Source: Megalonaias nervosa (taxonomy: Eukaryota > Mollusca > Bivalvia > Unionida > Unionidae). Taken from it: DNA of 64,000 bases. The translations under genes were made by a program, and so were the position numbers. The stretch covers positions 110,416-174,415 of the forward strand of contig JAECUM010000858.1 of NCBI GenBank assembly GCA_016617855.1, read 5' to 3'. This document shows positions 61,957-64,000 of this stretch, piece by piece. Under the pieces are notes generated by a model that saw only the letters and a list, made by a program, of their open reading frames with translations, was not told where the DNA came from and ran no database searches. Each line of letters begins with the position of its first letter. Within the stretch, counting starts at the first letter, position 1.

Positions 61957-62843
61957 TGTTACGAGTCTATGCTCTTAAAATAATAACAGAAAAGAGTGAA
62001 GACAACAAGCTTTGTAAAATATAACAGAATGAAAAATTAAGAAAAAAAAAAAAAAAAAACTTACGGTTTTACGAATTAAATCCAAAATTAATCCAAGAAT
62101 TAAAAAATAGAAGTCCTAATATTAAATAGTCCTGAATTGATCTGAGTTTGAGTCCCGATGAAATCCAAAATGGATGGCGATGACCTCTGTGGTGTCAGCG
62201 AAGTGCTGTTGTGTCAAGAGTCCTTTGTTGAATCACAGAAAATATTATTCCAGTTTTGAATTCAGTATAACTTCTAATAAATGCCTCCGTCCAAGAATTT
62301 TGTAGGAGCACTTATGTATTCCCAGGGAAAAGAATCACTTGAATTCAATAATTTTGAAGAAAATAGAAAATTCAACTCAAACTGGTCACTACATAATAAC
62401 AACTTAACGTGTCAATTGTTTGGAGCCCGACTGAAAAACCTCTATCAAAAACAACAGTTATACGCTAACTAAGACGTAAGACAGATTCCCAGATGAGGTC
62501 AAAAGTTCATTGTTCTGGAAAAATAGAATTTTGTTATGTTATTTGTCAGGTAGTCCAGGTATGACCTTGATTCAACTTAAAGATTCTTGCTCTGAAAAAG
62601 ATTTAAAAAAAGTTGTTTACCAGAACTGTCACTGATTCTGAAACGAGGTCAGCAACTAGATACAGTGTTTCTATTATTGGTTGTTTATCAGAGAAATAAA
62701 AAAATATCAGTCAGGTCAAACAGAACTAAAATCAATTCTGGACAACATCAAATCCAGTAAACAAAGTTACATTACGATGACATGTAATGGAATTAAAAAA
62801 TTTAAAACTAACAAAAAACCAATTAAATTAAATATATATAACA
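61957..62843 (-). mobile_element. Reversed solo gypsy LTR inside the fibre gene
   Basis: Read on the minus strand it follows the LTR at 53393-54341: the AAATTAAATATATATAACA end, the GGAATTAAAAAATTTAAAAC block, GATGACCTC for GATGACGTC, AATTAATCC-AGAATT, CTTACGG, and the terminal AAAAGAGTGAAGACAACAAG and TGTTACGAGTCTATG. A CAAC repeat lies on both sides (61953-61956, 62844-62847). It is more diverged than the copy at 3451. It contains an A18 run (62042-62059) and small frames (62281-62472, 62681-62926) with no coding meaning. About 887 bp. Confidence 0.85.
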
Positions 62844-63002
62844 CAACAAAAAATATGTGGACAGCAATGACGCCACGATCAGAACTGAGATGCAATGACT
62901 GGTTCTCTCAATATGGGCGGAAATAGCATTGCTAATTTGAGAGAACCAGAATCAAACAATGACGCTGCAACGAAGAAATACGTCAACAATACCAACATCC
63001 TG

Positions 63003-63506
63003 ATGATGACCTCGTTAACGACAATCAATGATGGAATGACCACTTTTACATCTGAATATGCTAATCATGTAACCGCGTTTATAAATTTTCGTAGCAACAC
63101 AAATAGAACCATTAATGATTTTTTTTGGATGATGACCTCGTTAATGACAATCAATGATGGAATGACCACTTTTACATCTGAATATGCTAATCATGTAACC
63201 GCGTTTATAAATTTTCGTAGCAACACAAATAGAACCATTAATGATTTTTTTTGGATGATGACCTCGTTAATGACAATCAATGATGGAATGACCACTTTTA
63301 CATCTGAATATGCTAATCATGTAACCGCGTTTATAAATTTTCGTAGCAACACAAATAGAACCATTAATGATTTTTTTTGGATGATGACCTCGTTAATGAC
63401 AATCAATGATGGAATGACCACTTTTACATCTGAATATGCTAATCATGTAACCGCGTTTATAAATTTTCGTAGCAACACAAATAGAACCATTAATGATTTT
63501 TTTGGA
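63003..63506 (+). repeat. Four tandem 126-bp units coding a 42-residue fibre repeat
   Basis: Units start at 63003, 63129, 63255 and 63381. They are almost identical: unit 1 has TTAACGACA where the others have TTAATGACA, and unit 4 ends with seven T rather than eight. Each codes MMTSLMTIND, GMTTFTSEYA, NHVTAFINFR, SNTNRTINDFFW in one frame. 42 residues equals six heptads, fitting a coiled-coil shaft (inference). Confidence 0.93.
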
Positions 63507-63898
63507 GTCCAGTAGTCATCGACAATAAGCTCTCTGACATCAACAAGATTACCGATGGTATAGTATATACAGTAGCATCTGGATCAGCATTATCGACACC
63601 ACTCAATAAATCCATCAAACATACCGCTGAGGTTACCGGCGTGTACAGGTTCTTAGTACTCGGCGTTACAACATTTACAATATTGACCACAATTTTACGG
63701 CGTTATCCAGTTAACCGATCTTCTGGGTCTATGTTAGTGATACTGGATCAAGACGACGAAGTAACATTCATGGTGGAACCCGAAGAAAAAGGCCTCGGCC
63801 TGTTGTACTATTGGTGTATTGAAATCATCGCCATACTACCACCTACTGAAAGTGTTAGCAATCTACATAATGAACCAATTACCGGTAACCCCAACTGA

Positions 63899-63961
63899 CG
63901 TTCAACGTTTTAGATACAAGCAAGCGTGTTTGTGGCAATATAATCCAAATAGATAGATAGC

Positions 63962-64000
<39 letters not shown>
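63899..64000. repeat. (GATA)n microsatellite at window edge
   Basis: After about 50 bases of plain sequence following the fibre stop, an AGAT run starts near 63949 and continues past the window end. Confidence 0.93.

Larger units (their letters stand above)
61553..63898 (+). pseudogene. Fibre-like gene split by a reversed LTR and frameshifts
   Basis: Two pieces belong to one gene. The 5' piece (61553-61956) starts MEDIYGRSAKGKLQ, contains LANLLGLEDLDQNEVVV and ends in a shaft motif RTGDIMYGELSMSRN. The 3' piece (from 62848) repeats the shaft motif as MTGSLNMGGNSIANL with DAATKKYVN (62895 on), then four 42-residue repeats, then a head-like C-terminus (VTGVYRFLVLG to 63898). Such G-x-L-N-M-x-x-N...AATKKYV motifs are typical of trimeric phage and adintovirus fibres. 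Breaks are the LTR at 61957-62843, at least two one-base shifts between 62848 and 62895, and a T-run shift at about 63500. It presumably encoded the host-attachment fibre. Confidence 0.78.

Noticed and set aside
62281..62926. Small plus-strand frames between the fibre pieces, considered as extra Polinton genes
   Set aside because: They lie within, or read out of, the reversed LTR.

Overview
The window is AT-rich eukaryotic nuclear DNA, very probably from a marine invertebrate. A mollusc, perhaps a bivalve, fits best: it has short exons in long introns, dense microsatellites and minisatellites, tRNA-derived SINEs of a type common in bivalves, a Gmr1-like Ty3/gypsy element and a Maverick/Polinton remnant. 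The species call is inference. I see no prokaryotic operons, rRNA, intact tRNA or CRISPR.

Region 1 (1-57.2 kb) is essentially one host gene on the minus strand. I assembled twelve exons by hand from splice sites and reading phase, running from a start codon at 56985 down to the left window edge. They encode about 431 codons of a WD40-repeat (beta-propeller) protein with a charged Gln/Glu/Lys-rich tail. Every exon junction keeps frame and the junctions run through recognisable WD motifs. The first intron is about 18 kb.

The introns hold most of the sequence and are full of repeats. There is a solo gypsy LTR with a 5-bp target duplication (3451-4352), two inverted copies of a 1.56-kb TA-flanked DNA transposon (4678-6246, 10994-12552), a three-copy 200-bp MITE family, two degraded SINEs and a dozen unrelated minisatellites, including a 2.6-kb satellite with a 147-bp higher-order repeat. 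Intron 1 carries a truncated LINE (45.3-46.6 kb) and a 5'-truncated Ty3/gypsy element (49.9-54.34 kb) whose integrase lies before the reverse transcriptase, the Gmr1-type order.

Region 2 (57.2-57.9 kb) is a 0.7-kb foldback element just upstream of the WD gene.

Region 3 (58.6-63.9 kb, plus strand) is a decayed morphogenesis block of a Maverick/Polinton (adintovirus-like) element. It has an intact unassigned 223-aa ORF, a broken hexon-like major capsid gene, a frameshifted pVI/pX-like gene running into an adenain-type protease whose catalytic His is Asn, and a fibre-like gene. A reversed solo LTR, related to the gypsy LTRs elsewhere in the window, splits the fibre gene with a 4-bp target duplication. 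Downstream the fibre gene holds four nearly identical 126-bp (42-codon) repeats and ends in a homopolymer frameshift. No polymerase B, integrase or packaging ATPase of the element lies in the window. All exon limits, repeat counts and alignments were made by eye.
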